Origin: Dugong dugon
Lineage: Eukaryota; Chordata; Mammalia; Sirenia; Dugongidae
Assembly: GCA_030035585.1 (NCBI GenBank)
Contig: CM057471.1
Span: 97,527,819 to 97,591,818 of the forward strand
Length of the DNA: 64,000 nt
Reading direction: 5' to 3'
A program made the translations under genes and the position numbers. The first letter of the stretch is position 1, and each line of letters starts with the position of its first letter. This document shows positions 22,351-34,625 of this stretch, in pieces. The notes beneath the pieces were generated by a model that had not been told where the DNA came from, made no database searches, and saw only the letters and a program-made list of their open reading frames with translations.

Positions 22351-22781
22351 TGTAAATTATGCTCACATGCTTCAACTCAAAATCAGTTCTGGGTGGATAC
22401 AAGTATTAATCACCAAGAACAAGGAAGTTTGACTTTTCCAAATGGCTTTCGCTAAGGCAGATCAAACAGCACCTTATCAGAGTGAGAACAGAAATCCTTG
22501 CGTTCTGGGTGTGTGAGGAAGAGAGGCAGCAGCACTGGTGGCAGAGAAGCCACTTCCCTGGGACAGGCTTTACCAACCACCTGGAAATTACCTTCAAGAT
22601 AAAGTTCTTTAGAAGATGCCGCACAACAGCTGACAGAGGTGGTTCTGACCCTACGGTATTTCTACTTATGAGTTCATTGGAAGGCACCCTCTTTCTTGGT
22701 AATTACACACTAACTACTATATGAGCCTATAGGGGATAAATAAGCAATCTAGTTGAATCATCGAAAATAAAGCACCACAAA
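22351..22781. other. Intronic sequence, nothing recognised
   Basis: Open frames on both strands at 22406-22724 match nothing known. Confidence 0.45.
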
Positions 22782-23224
22782 AATTACTTTGTGTAACCTA
22801 AGTGGCCATCAGCAGATGAATGGATAAACAAATTGTGGTACATACATACGATGGAATAATACACAACAATAAAGAACACTGAGGAGTCCGTGAAACATCT
22901 TAAAACATGGATGAATCTGGAGGACATTATGCTGAGTAAAATAAATCAACTGTAAAAGGATAAATACTGTATGGTCTCGCTTTTATCAAAAGTTAAGAAT
23001 AGGTTTACACACAGAAAGCAATGTTCTTTGGTGGTTACCAGGGATGGGAGAGGAATCACCTTCTAGATAGTTGACACTTGTTATTTTTGGTGATGGAAAA
23101 GGCAATACCCAATATGGGTGAAGTCTGTGCAATTTGTCCAAGATAAATGAAGATACTAAGTACACAAGAATAAGGGACAATTTTGGTAAATGCTATAACA
23201 TACCATTTTGCTACAATAACCAAA

Positions 23225-23400
23225 AAGATACGTGTGTGGCTACATGTATACATATAGCCATGTATGCATATATGTATATAGGAAAACACATATTTGAGTA
23301 TATGGATGTGCATGTACAGGTATATCTGCAGACTTATGTATACACGTTTTATGTGTGCTGCATATATATTCATACATATAATAAACCACATGGGGGCACA
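23225..23400. repeat. Degenerate (CATA/TATG)n tract in the L1
   Basis: Alternating purine-pyrimidine runs, e.g. 'tatgcatatatgtatata'. Confidence 0.7.
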
Positions 23401-24053
23401 ATTAGGGATACTTCCTAGACATAACCAAACATCTCGTGGGATTGGATTACTGGATTTGAAGGCTTGAGACCACAGTCTCATGGGACAACTCAGTCAACTG
23501 GCATAACATAGTTCATAATGTTTTACATCCTAGTTTGGTGAGTAGGGTTTGGGGTCTTAAAAGCACGCAAGCAGCCATCTAAGATACAGCTAATGGTCTT
23601 TACTTGTCTGGAACAAAAGAGAATAAAGGAAACGAAGACTCAAGAAACTAGCCCACAGGACTAACAGGCCATATGAACCACAGCCTCATCTAGCCTGAGA
23701 CCAGAAGAACTAGATGGTGCCCAGCTACCGTTACCAAACATTCTGACCAGGGAGACAACAGAAGGTCTGGACAGAAAGGAAGGAAAACGTAAAATGAAAC
23801 TCAAATTCCTTTAAAAAAAAAAAAAAAAAAAGAGCCAGAATTACTGGACCAACAGACTAGAGGAACCCCCAAGACTACTGCCCTAAGATACCCTTTGAAC
23901 TTGGAACTGAAGCCACACCAGGTGGTCACCTTTCATCCAAACAACAAACTGTCTTATTAAATATCACCCTTGAATACTGTGCTCCCTTAAACAATCAACT
24001 ATATGAGACCAAACAGCCAACATTTACCCTAAAACAAAGATGAAGAAACTACC

Positions 24054-24390
24054 TTGTTATCCGACATTTCACAATGACAACAATAGCAAAACTACTATCC
24101 GACTACTCTGCGCATTAACAACGTAGGTCTGGCAGTAACTAACACCGAGGTGCAAGGCAAGAGTAACGCTGGCTGTGTTGATCAAGGTTATGTGTCAACT
24201 TGGCTAGGCCATGATTCTCAGTGGTTTGGTAGTTACGTAATGATGTAATTTGCCAGTTATGTAATGATGCAGTCATCCTCCATTTTGTGATTTGATGTGG
24301 TCATCCTTCATTTTCGTATAATGTCGAATTTCACATAACAACCTTGTCTTTGGAAACTAAACACGTTGATAAGTGAGGAGTGGATATAAT
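24054..24390 (+). repeat. Unclassified repeat R, copy 2, within an L1
   Basis: Same ordered blocks as 6830-7122 ('cgcattaacaacgtaggtct', 'accgaggtgcaaggcaagag', 'gttgataagtgaggagtgga'), with an extra duplicated 'gtaatgatg' block. Confidence 0.72.
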
Positions 24391-24559
24391 GGGAACAGAA
24401 TAAAAAGAATGGAAATAATGAGAATGCTGACATATTATGGAAAATGTAACCAATGTGATAGTACAAGTTTTATACAAATTGTTAAATGGGAACCTAATCT
24501 GCTACGTAAACTTTCATCTAAAACACAGTAAAATAAAATAAAAGAATTACTTCGTGTAG

Positions 24560-25760
24560 AGCTGATGACTCCATCTAGCCTCTACTGGTGCCTCATTTAT
24601 CTCCAGGATGAAAAAGGAAAAAATGTTTTTAATTCAATTACCAGTTGATATCAGTAAGCCTCATACATGCCAAAAAAGAGTAATGCTCAGAAACACTAAA
24701 CTTCTAGAAGATTCTGAAGATCTGCTGAAAATGTGTCTCTACCACCCTATCACACCTTATCTTGATCACAAGTTTGTTTTCTTCTTTAAACTATTTTAAC
24801 ACTTTTTTAAAATATAAAAGTACTAAATGCAATTCCAGGAAAATCACACACAGTACAGAAAAGTATAGCCTTCCTCTTCCTACTTCCGAGCTAAAGAATA
24901 ATATTTTCTAATGTCTGTATCCTTCTACTGCAGCTGCTCTCAACCCTCAATGGGTATCAGAATCACCTGGAATACTTTTTTAAAATAGCAATGCCTGGGC
25001 ACCACTCCTGCATTCCTTTCTATTTCAACTGGTTTAGGGTGAGGTCCAGGCATTTGGTATTCTTTTAATCTCCCCAAGTGATTCTCATGTACAGCCACTA
25101 TTCTGGATGTTTCTAGATGGTATGCTATTTGCTTCTTGATACATATACAAGCACCTATACATATTTTTTAATCCAAACAAAATCACACGATTCACGTTGT
25201 TCTGCAAATGTCATTAATTTTAAGTAATACATCTTGCTGCCCTTCTCCTAGAAGCACGTTATGCTTCACTGGATAGTGTTCCCTTGTGTACTATTTAACC
25301 AATCTTCTAGTGAGGCCCATTCAGGCTTTTCCAGGCTTACTTCCAACAAGGGTGCCACAAATAGCCTTGTACATCCATCTCTGTGTTTGCAAACTCACAT
25401 CTGGGTGCATGACCCCTTATCCACAATTCTGAAATCCAACATGCTCTAAAAACCCAAAAGAATACTGAGTTTCTCTATATGCCACCAACTCATCCAGCAA
25501 CAAAACCTGTCCTGACCTGAGATCAAGGTCTACTCTGAACCTGAAGCTTTTTAATCTTCCTCCCTTCATGTGAACATTCACATGTTTCACTGCAGAAAGA
25601 TGAGCATCTGATTATGGGGGGCTGTCCCAGATATACGTAATATACAATAAATGCATCTTACTATCTTCTCAATTCTGGAAACAAAATTCAGAATTCCAAA
25701 ATACATCTGACCTCAAGGGGAAGGGAGGGTCAGCCAGCAGGGAGCTTACAGTGTGAGGCA
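24560..25760. other. Intronic sequence with a MER5-like element and L1 traces
   Basis: 24934-25105 is MER5-like ('gtatcagaatcacctggaat', 'caagtgattctcatgtacag'). 24830-24930 and 25125-25300 resemble reversed L1 3' UTR ('ttctgcaaatgtcattaatt'). The remainder is unrecognised. Confidence 0.55.
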
Positions 25761-25865
25761 TGGTTCACATGCTTTAAATAGATGAACTCATGTAAACCTG
25801 CCATCAGCTTGCCGGGTGGGCACTATCATTCTCATTTTTCAAGTGAGGAAATAAATCACAGCATA
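25760..25865 (+). mobile_element. MIR fragment
   Basis: 'atgaactcatgtaaacctgc' and 'gcactatcattctcatttttc'. Confidence 0.6.
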
Positions 25866-25869
25866 ACTA

Positions 25870-27030
25870 CGGGCTAAATTTCCATAAGTGGAATTACTGG
25901 GTCAAAACAGATAGAGCTTATCTCCTTCAAAATATTTAGCAATTATACAGGGAAAAACAGTAAGTTTACAGGGAGAACCCTCTTCTTATTAAGGTTAATA
26001 TCTTCAGTAATGAGACATATCAATATCATGAACACCCAAGATGTTGTGCTAGGGGGTAGGGGACACACCACCTGTGATCTCCTTCCCAATGATGCATAAC
26101 CTCCTAATAATGAGAAAATTTCAGAGGAACCCAGATTGAGGGATATTCTACAAAAGACCTGACCAGCGTGTCAAGACCATGAAAAACAAGGAAAGCCTGA
26201 GTAACTGTCACAGATGAGGCAACTACAGACTTGACAACTGAATGCAATGTGAGATCCTGGAACGGAACCTAGACCACAAAAAGGCCAGCACTGGAAAAAC
26301 TGGTGAAATCCAAATAAGTTCTGCACTTTGGTTAATAACATAGCACCAAGGTGAGTTTTTTCATTTTGATAAACTCTATGGTTATGTAAGATGGCAACAT
26401 AGGGGGAAGCTGGGTGAAGGGTATATAGGAACTCTGTACCATTTCTGGAACTCTTCTTTAAGTCTAAACTATCTTTAAAAACGCTGATAGATCTTACTAT
26501 ATTGGCTTCCAAAGTGGTTGTAATAATTTACCCTCCCAGCAGTAACAGAATGCCTATTTTCCTACACAACACCACACAAAATAAGCTGTTCAATCTTTGG
26601 CAATCTCATGGCAATGATTTTTAAAAATACACTTACAGTACTTAGTTATTAGTATAAATGAGCATCTTCTCATTTATTTGCCATTTGTTCATTTTGGTGA
26701 ACTATCTTTTTCATATTCTTTGCCTGTTTTCAAACTGGGATATTCATCTTATTGATTTGTAAGAGCTCTTTGTATGTGAAAGACAAACTAATCTTTGGTC
26801 TTTCATGTGGATAAGTTTTTATTTCAATTTTTCATTTTTCTTTCTGTATGGATTTTTTTGCCCATAGTTTTTGTTTTCTGACAATTTTTTCTTTCTTTTA
26901 TTGTTTCTGAATTTTGTTTACACTTAGACATCTCCCTACTCTTAAGTCTAGAAACACATTTATCCATGGTTTCTTCCAACATATATACAGTTTCACATTT
27001 AAATTGAAATAGTTCATCCATTTGGAATTT
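25870..27030 (-). mobile_element. Old L1 3' end, split by another L1
   Basis: Reversed L1 pattern at 25870-25955 ('gtggaattactgggtcaaaa') resumes at about 26500 ('ttccaaagtggttgtaataa', 'gagcatcttctcatttattt', 'ttgtaagagctctttgtatg'). Confidence 0.7.
25960..26490 (+). mobile_element. Old L1 3' UTR nested in an L1
   Basis: 'gatattctacaaaagacctg', 'gaaaaactggtgaaatccaa', 'aagctgggtgaagggtatat'. Same family as the outer L1 at 19690-20772. Confidence 0.72.
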
Positions 27031-27033
27031 TTT

Positions 27034-27078
27034 TTTTATGTAAACCAAACCAGTTGCTGAGCTGATTCTGACTCAGAA
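27034..27078 (-). mobile_element. AfroSINE 3' fragment
   Basis: 'aaccaaaccagttgctgagc' and 'tgattctgactcaga' only. Confidence 0.65.
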
Positions 27079-27079
27079 G

Positions 27080-27825
27080 TAAGGAAATACAAAGAATATG
27101 TTTTTTTCTCAGGAAACATCTAGCTCAACTGGCAGAACATAGTTTATAAAGAAAATGTTCTACATTCTATTTTGGTGAGTAGCGTCTGGAGTCTTAAAAG
27201 CTTGTAAGTAGCCATCTAAGATACTCCACTGGCTTTACCCCATCGAATGCAAAGAAGAATGAAGAAAACGAAAGACACAAGGGAAAGATCAGTCCAAAGA
27301 ACTAATGGACCACAAGTACCACAGCCTCCACCAGACTGAGTTCAGCACAGCTAGATGGCGCCCAGCTACCACCACCGACTGCTCTGACGGGAATAACAAT
27401 AGAGGGTCCCAGACAGAGCTGGAGAAAAATGTAGAACAAAATTCTAACTCACCAAAACAAAACAAAACAAAACAATCAAAAAACCCAGACTTACTGGTCT
27501 GACAGAGACTATAGAAACCCTGAGAGTAAGATCCCTGGACACTCTTATAGCTCAGTAATGAAGTCACTCCTGAGGTTCACCATTCAGCCAAAGATTAGAC
27601 AGGCCCATAAAACAAAATGAGACTAAACCAGCGCACCAGCCCACAGGCAAGCATGAAAAAGCAGGAGGGGACAGAAAAGTTGGTAATGGAGAATCCAAGG
27701 TCAAGAAGGGGAGAGTGTTGACCATGTCGTGGGGTTGGCAACCAATGTCACAAAACAATACGTGTATTGTTTAATGAGAAATAGTTTGCTCTGCAAACCT
27801 TCACCTAAAGTACAATAAAAAAAAG
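27080..27825 (+). mobile_element. 5'-truncated afrotherian L1, 3' end
   Basis: 'agccatctaagatactccac', 'cagctagatggcgcccagct', 'agctcagtaatgaagtcact', ending 'cttcacctaaagtacaataa' plus an A-run. Confidence 0.88.
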
Positions 27826-28105
27826 AACAGTTTTCATTTTTTTAAATGGTTGATCAATTCTTCCAGCACCCTTTACTGAATAATCCATTCCCCAGTATTT
27901 TGAAAGGCTATCTTTGTCGTATACTAAATCCCCTAGTAATATACTTTTAGTTGGGACCCTTGCAAAACCTTATGCTATTCTAGCAGATATAAGTCAGTGG
28001 GTAGGTGTACTACAAGTCTGAAAACAGAAAATAAACTCAATTCTCACTTCAAGAGAAGTGTACAGCTGATCATTTCATATCCTCCTTCCTTTATCCAATC
28101 ATTAA
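27826..28105 (-). mobile_element. Old L1 fragment (to about 27960), then unrecognised
   Basis: 'aattcttccagcacccttta' and 'ggctatctttgtcgtatact' match reversed L1 3' sequence. Confidence 0.5.
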
Positions 28106-28109
28106 AAAA

Positions 28110-28348
28110 TGTACTGAGCAACTACCACGAGCCAGGCGCTGTGCTGGCTAGTTGAGTGTAGTGATAGGAGAACAAACGCTGGAACCGAATGGCCAGTGTC
28201 TGACCCTGGTTCCACCTTTTACGAGCCACAGGACCTGCCTGTGCCTCACTGTCCTCACAGGGTTATTATAAAGATTAAATAAGTTAAGACATGAGAATTG
28301 CTTAGAACTGCATCTGGCACATAGTAATTGCTCAACAAATGTTGACTA
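28110..28348 (+). mobile_element. MIR SINE
   Basis: 'ccaggcgctgtgctggctag', 'acagggttattataaagatt', 'gctcaacaaatgttgactat'. Confidence 0.8.
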
Positions 28349-29194
28349 TTATTAGTAATAAGGATGGAAAATTGAATAATATAATTTCTAGAGTTCATCT
28401 CTTTCCCATTTTAGGAGGGAAAGGTGATGAATGTTTTTCCTTCCACGATCATCCTATTTTTAGTAATCAGTCACCTGCTTTCCTCCTCCTATAGACTGTC
28501 TGCTGTAGTCACCAGGAGTGACTCAGGGAGGGTGCCACAGCAGTGCACGTCCTAGACCAGGGCATTTTATGAAAAAGAGATTCCTCCCTTCAGAAAGGTT
28601 TAAGGAAGCCAAACATTAGTATGGTCTCAGAAGCCCTGCACTGTGACCAGGCGCTTGGCTGCACAGGAAGGTGGAGGATGCCTAGATAGCACCACTGGGA
28701 GAGCCCTGGGTTCCCGACAGAAGCAGGGCTGCCCAGGTAAGAAGGTATCCGTGAGGAAGGGAGAAGGAACACTGAGCCTTCAGGCCTCCAAGGCACTTCA
28801 CTGCTGGCTTCCAGGGACTGTATAAACCACTGCTGCTGAGTGAGTAAAAAGGGAGAGAGAGAGGCAAGAAGGGACAAAGATTGATGAAGAGCCCGAAGAC
28901 GACTTCCAAAGCAGAAGCAGGAAAGCAAATCCAGAATTTACAGTTGTAAAATATTTGAAAATTCTCCTTTCCGCCACCTGAGATTTAATTTGGATTGGGG
29001 GTGGGATGGGAGTGGGTGAGAGAGGCAGTGCATAAAATGGATATATTAATTTAACAGTCATTTTAGTTTAGGCTTTGCAATGTGTTGTCTCATATTCGAT
29101 TATGGGCATCTGGCATCCTGGAACTGATTAACTTAAAATCAACTTACACGCAACTCCATGAAACCCAAGGCTTTCCTGGTTTGAAGGTAAGTGA
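28349..29194. other. Intronic sequence, nothing recognised
   Basis: Open frames on both strands (28590-29061) match nothing known and have no splice context. Confidence 0.45.
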
Positions 29195-29206
29195 TGTGTT
29201 TTTGCA

Positions 29207-29390
29207 GGAGCCCTGGTGGTACAGTGATTAAACCCATCAACTACCAACCGAAAGGTCAGCAGTTCAAAACCACCAGTGGCTCCACGGGAGAAAGATGTGG
29301 CAGTCTGCTTCCGTAGAGATTTACAGCCTTGGAAACTCTATAGGGTTGCTATGAGTTGGAACTGACAGCAGCGGGTTTGGTCTGGGTGGC
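29207..29390 (+). mobile_element. AfroSINE type A, long variant, with target-site duplication
   Basis: 'ggagccctggtggtacagtg' to 'agcgggtttggtctgg'. The duplication is tgtgtttttgca (29195-29206) and tgtgtttctgca (29391-29402). Confidence 0.9.
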
Positions 29391-29402
29391 TGTGTTTCTG
29401 CA

Positions 29403-30055
29403 TTAAAAGTATCTTGATAATCAGGAAAGTAATGGAAAAAACTGCAAGTTCTCACCTGTTGGCTTAGTGACTTTAAAAATTTTAACCTGTGAGTAAATAA
29501 AACATTACTGAATATATGAGGAAGTTCAAGAAGCTTCTACAAAACAGGAGCATAAATTGCCACCTTTAAAAAGTTAAAGTTACTGTTTATAAAACAAAAA
29601 ATTTTAAGAAAGAAAATAAAAGCCACTGGTGGGTTTGAACCGCCGACCTCTAATTACTTTAAAATTAAGAAAAGAAAAAAATTCTAAGGAAAACGATGTG
29701 AAAACGGGCAGCCTGCCAGATGTATCTGCCTCTTCAACCTCCTGGTTAATACTTTCCCATAGAGTTTTTAATCACTGAACAAATAACTATCCAGGAGCAA
29801 TCAAATCAGATTAGCTTGCTTGACCTATGTCACCACTGCAGGAACAATACAGCTTCTCCAAACAGTGCTGCAGCCACACCTTTATACCTTCTCAGAGGAA
29901 ATGGCCCCATCTGACATCTCAGAGACCCAGAGCTGCCCAGAAGTGAGCAAACAGTTCTGAAAACATCCTGCACAGCTTCAGGGTCTGTGAAGGACTTGGT
30001 CACCAGCACTTTTTGAGGGTTTAGAAATACTCTATCCTGTTCCAAGCATGTCTCT
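29403..30055. other. Intronic sequence with a short SINE scrap
   Basis: 29621-29655 ('gccactggtgggtttgaacc') is an AfroSINE head remnant. Otherwise nothing recognised. Confidence 0.5.
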
Positions 30056-30270
30056 AAGCCGGCGGTCAGCAAACAACAGCCCATGGGCCATATCTGGCCT
30101 GTTTTACTGACCACAGCCATACCCACCACGCAGCTGCCTTCTGGCTATAAGGAAGAGTTGAATAGCTGCAGCAGAGACTTACTCATAGGGTTATTACGAG
30201 GACTAAATGAGTTAAAAATTTACTATCTGGCCCGCTACAGAAAGTTTGTCAACTGCTGCTCTAAGCCATT
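30056..30270 (+). mobile_element. hAT-like MITE, copy 1
   Basis: 'agccggcggtcagcaaacaa', 'gggccatatctggcctgttt', 'tactatctggcccgctacag'. Same family as 30670-30928, in opposite orientation. Confidence 0.6.
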
Positions 30271-30669
30271 AGGGTTAAATGACCAAATTCATTGTATTCT
30301 GCTTAAATCACTTTAAAAAAAGTTACTAAGACTTAAGTAGAATCACCTCCTCTTATTTCCCCAACTCCCTATAAACACCATGTTTTCCCCAATTCTGGAA
30401 GCTAATAATTTATAAAGATAATATTTTAAAAATAAATGTGCATAATTCACATTATGTGGCGAAAACACCAAAAAGTGATAGGTGAGTAAAAATGAATGAA
30501 AGAACCAAATTCCAACTTGTCTGATCCAGCACTCAGAACTTCCTAAAGAAAAGCCACCTCCCACCTGACACCAGGACTCCATCTTGGTAGGGGCTTCCTG
30601 ATTTTCCCCCAAGTCAGCAAGAGCCAAATCCTGCCTGCCACCAGTTTTCATATGTGGCACATGAGCTAG
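30271..30669. other. Intronic sequence, nothing recognised
   Basis: AT-rich spacer between two related MITEs. Confidence 0.4.
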
Positions 30670-30928
30670 GAATGGTTTTTACATTTTTAAATAGTTGGGG
30701 AAAATTAAAATATTATTTCATGACATGTGAAAATTATGTGAAATTAAAATTTCAGTGTCCATAAAGTTTTACTGGCTCACAGCCACTCATTCATTAAGGT
30801 ATTGTCTATGGCTGCCTTTGGGCTACTACAACAGAGTTGAGTAGTTGCGACAAGAAACCATATGGCCTGCAAAGCCTACAATATTTACTAGCTGGCCTTA
30901 CACTGAAGAGGTTTGCCGACCTCTGCTC
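30670..30928 (-). mobile_element. hAT-like MITE, copy 2
   Basis: 'gtccataaagttttactggc', 'gtctatggctgcctttgggc', 'catatggcctgcaaagccta', 'tttgccgacctctgctcc'. Confidence 0.65.
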
Positions 30929-30929
30929 C

Positions 30930-31085
30930 GCTTCAAAGGTTCTCATAGTCCCTGGACCAGCAGCAGCAGCATCACCTAGGAACTTGTTAGAAATGCAAAT
31001 TGTTAGGCCCCACCACTGAGCTACTGAATCAGCAACTATTGCCTCCCACCTTCCATCTGCATCAGCAACAAAAAGCATTTTTCCT
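30930..31085 (+). mobile_element. MER5A-like hAT element
   Basis: 'ggttctcatagtccctggac', 'agcatcacctaggaacttgt', 'tagaaatgcaaattgttagg'. Confidence 0.75.
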
Positions 31086-31911
31086 AAACCTTATCTACTA
31101 CTATCTGCCCTAGAGAAGCAAGGTTATATGAGAAATAAAGAATAACCCAAAATGGACTCTATTTAAAACAACTTCTTAGTGTAGGTTCCTCTCTTTAGGC
31201 ATCTCAGTCAAAGTCACTATAAGGTGTTGGACAAAAGTATCTGTTCTTAAATTGCAATGAAATAATCACTGAGCCCAGCCAGCATAGCTTATGCAGGATC
31301 CTCCCTAACTGCTATAGAGAAAATGGGGAAAGATAAGGAATAATCTATCTGTTGCCTAGATATAAATGATAGCGAGCAAGAAAGAATGGGCTAGAGTCTC
31401 TAAGGTTTTGCTAGCACTGAAATCAGGGGAGAAATACAGCTAGACGATTTTTTCCCCTAAACCAATCATTACTTAGTATATTAAAATTTTGTCCCAAAGA
31501 ATTCTGCAAGGCAAGATTTGTAAAGACTGATATTAGTCAATGAGCCATCTTGAAGTTCAGCCCAACTGTGCTCCCAAGTGACTGCAGCCCCAGCCAACAT
31601 CATATGGAGTAGAACCACCACTCAGCGGAGCCCAGTCAGCCCACAGAATCACAAGACGCAACAAAATGGTGGTTTTAAGCTTTGAGATGGCTTGTACATA
31701 GCAACAGACAATCAAAACATAAATTGCAGAGTGAAAAAAGTTTCAATACTAATTATCATTTTTGTTGAAAAAACTGTAAAAACACACTTAACATGTGAAT
31801 ATAGTTGTCCATGCATAGAAAAAGGTTTATAAGGAAGAACATACAAAAATTGTATTGTGAGAGTGGCAATGTGTAGAGGGAAAGGAAAGAAGAAATAGTA
31901 GAAGTTTTCAT
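31086..31911. other. Intronic sequence with an LTR tail
   Basis: 31560-31700 resembles the 3' end of a MaLR-type LTR ('tggtggttttaagctttgag'). The rest is unrecognised. Confidence 0.45.
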
Positions 31912-32262
31912 TTTTTGGTTGTTATTAGTTTCTGACGAGTCCATCCCAGACTCATGGCCACCCTGTGCACAATGGAACCAAATGCTGCCCAGTCCTGCAT
32001 CATCCCCACGAATGCTTGTGATACACAGGGTTTTCACTGGCTGATTTTCAGAAATAGATCACCAGGTCTTTCTTCCTAGTCTGTCTTAGTCTGGAAGCTC
32101 TGCTGAAACCTGTTTAGCATCACAGCAACACAAACGCTGCCACAGACAGACAGGTGGCGGCTGAGTATAAGGTACACTGGCCAGGATTTGAACCGAGGTC
32201 TCCCACATGGAAGGTGAGAATTTTACCACTGAACCACCACTGCCTCTTTCATTTTTTACTTT
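31912..32262 (-). mobile_element. Type C SINE with tRNA-Gly head
   Basis: RTE-like tail at left ('cgagtccatcccagactcat', 'gctgcccagtcctgcatcat'). The reversed tRNA-Gly head is at about 32180-32246 ('ggatttgaaccgaggtctcc', 'ttttaccactgaaccaccac'). Confidence 0.85.
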
Positions 32263-33214
32263 ATAAATTCTGTATTTTTTCCTTCAGTGAGTATCTGAAT
32301 ACAAAAGTCAAACAATAACAATAAAAAAGCCAAGATGCAAGTAAGATATAAAAGGGTAACATTCACAAGTTTTGAAGCTCTATTTCCAGCATTTCCAGAT
32401 TCAATCATAGAATTTTATGGCCTCCTCATTTTTTTTTAAAAAAAGCCATTTTACTATATGAATATGTCAAGAAGTAGACAAAAAAAACTGGACCCATTCA
32501 AACATATTTCAAGGGTTCCTTTGGAACTGGGGATCCAAAAATAGGTAAGGAAGATTTCTGTCCTCAAAGAACACAAAGAAGACCCAGGTCCCCGCCTTGT
32601 GCCTTGGGCAGGTAACTGAGAGGGAGTAAGCATCCATGTATTTAATGGGTGATGTAGGGCAAGTTTCATATCTCCTCCACACCTCATGGGTTCATATCTA
32701 AAGGGATAAATCATGGTGTCTGTCTACTAAGGCTGGTGTGAAAAGGAGTACCACAAGCATATACTTAATTAAAAGGGATTACTATGGTATTAACTGATCT
32801 TTTTAAGGAAAAAAAGTGGGGGATGAGTTATAGCTGCCCTCATGAGGCTCCTTCTAAGAATCAAATGAAAATTATTTGAAGCTGAAGTAAGAGATTACTA
32901 GAAGGGTACATGTTTTCCAGAGGGTGTGGAAGATGTTCCACTGGGCTGGGGAAGAAAATTCTACAAGCTAGAACTATCTTTATCCAAAAAATAGGAAAGA
33001 AACTATGTTTCACTATTATTTAAGTACAAACTGATACTGCAGCCTCACTGTGTCCCTCCTTCAGAGGGTCATATGTCACAAATCACTGAGGTGCCTGGGG
33101 GATGGCAGTGGGAGGGGATAGATAGATCAGCCGCTACCCTTCCTTCCACTTCAGCACAATGCAACGTATCCTGGCTTGCATGTGTACAGTGGAGTAGATT
33201 AAAAGATAACTAAA
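32263..33214. other. Intronic sequence, nothing recognised
   Basis: No exon or family supported. Confidence 0.45.
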
Positions 33215-33227
33215 CCTACAAAGGATA

Positions 33228-33392
33228 ACCAACAACCAAACCCGTTGCCATCGAGTCGATTCTGACTCATAGCGACCCTATCGGACAGAATAAAACTGCT
33301 CCATACAGTTTCCAAGGAGTGCCTTAGTAGATTCGAACTGCTGACCTTTTGGTTAGCAGCTGTAGCACTTAACCACTATGCCACCAGGGTTT
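33228..33392 (-). mobile_element. AfroSINE type A with exact target-site duplication
   Basis: Reverse type A ('gttgccatcgagtcgattct' to 'ctatgccaccagggttt'). The 13-bp duplication cctacaaaggata is at 33215-33227 and 33393-33405. Confidence 0.94.
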
Positions 33393-33657
33393 CCTACAAA
33401 GGATAGGAAGATTTAAAAGATAAAAAGCAAACACAGGAACCACAGTTGGCAAAGCAGACATTTCTTGATGTCAGAGCTTTACACAAGCCCCAACCATGAA
33501 GTTAAAAACTATGGTGATATAATCAGATCTGACAAGAAACTGGCCAAAAATACTCAAAATTAAAAAGAAAGACTACTTGAAATAGGGTTTTACCTCTGCT
33601 GTCATTAACAATGAATCCAGTCCTGAATGTATTTGAGATACCAGAAAACCATAATAG

Positions 33658-33796
33658 TTGCTGTTAGTTGTCTACAAGTCAATTCCAAGTCACGATGACC
33701 CCATGTGTGCAGAGTAGAACTGTCCATAAGGTTTTCAAGGCTGTGACCTTTCAGAAGCAGATTGCCAGACCTGTCTTCTGAGGCACCTCTGGGCAC
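33658..33796 (-). mobile_element. AfroSINE type B, head missing
   Basis: 'tctacaagtcaattccaagt', 'gctgtgacctttcagaagca', 'cttctgaggcacctctgggc'. Confidence 0.82.
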
Positions 33797-34470
33797 ATAT
33801 ATATAACTTATAAGTAACAAACACAGATATAGGGGAGTGCTAAAACTTTTTATAACTAATGAGAAGGAGTTGAAAAAGTTTGGAAACCACTGTAGAATAC
33901 AATATAAATCACTATAATTATGTTACACAGTACTCATACATTACTTTTTTTTCAGTCAGGCACTAATCAATCTTCAAAATCTTAGCGAAGTTTTATTAAC
34001 ATAGCCCTTAACAGTTTTAAAATAAAATATTGTAAAAATCTGAGAAGGCAAGGATTTCCCCCCCTGAATTTGTGGAAAAATTGTGAAGCAAAAGAAAGAT
34101 TCGAGGAAAGAAGTTAGGAAACACTTCTTAAACTTCAAGACCAGTCTCTCTTTGAATATAATTTCATCAGTAACATGAAGTCTAGAAAATGACTGCAGGC
34201 TTTAAGAACATTTGGAAGCAGGGGATGCAAGTAAAATACCACTCTTAATTTTCTAAGGTAAGAGCAAAACTTTTACAAAGCCATTCTTTTCACTCTTAGA
34301 AACATTTGAAAAAAAAGTTTTTTTACAAAGCAGACAAATGACTTTTCTTTTATCCCAACTGTGGATCACATGTTATTTATCATACTAGCTTATTTAAAAA
34401 AAAAAAATGAATCTTTTCATTGGGCAACTTTTCTTTTTCTAAAGAAAAAATAAACAAAATAATAATAATA
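33797..34470. other. Intronic AT-rich sequence, nothing recognised
   Basis: No supported element. Confidence 0.4.
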
Positions 34471-34625
34471 AAACCAAACTCACTGCAGTCGAGTTGATTC
34501 CGATTCAAGGTGACCCCATGTGTGACAGGAGAACTGACCTCCTTAGGTTTTTCTTGGCTGTAATCTTTACTGGAGCAGATCACCAGGCCCTACTTCCACG
34601 GTGTTGTTGGGTGGGTTAAAGCCAA
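34471..34625 (-). mobile_element. AfroSINE type B, partial
   Basis: 'ctgcagtcgagttgattccg', 'ggtgaccccatgtgtgacag', 'gcagatcaccaggccctact'. Confidence 0.8.

Larger units (their letters stand above)
22796..24544 (+). mobile_element. 5'-truncated L1 with target-site duplication
   Basis: Starts in the ORF2 C-terminal region ('gatgaatggataaacaaatt', 'gaggacattatgctgagtaa'), passes the 3' UTR ('gcagccatctaagataca', 'gaactagatggtgcccagct') and ends 'aaactttcatctaaaacaca' with AATAAA-like repeats. The duplication is aattactttgtgta at 22782-22795 and aattacttcgtgta at 24545-24558. Repeat R is nested at 24054-24390. Confidence 0.87.
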
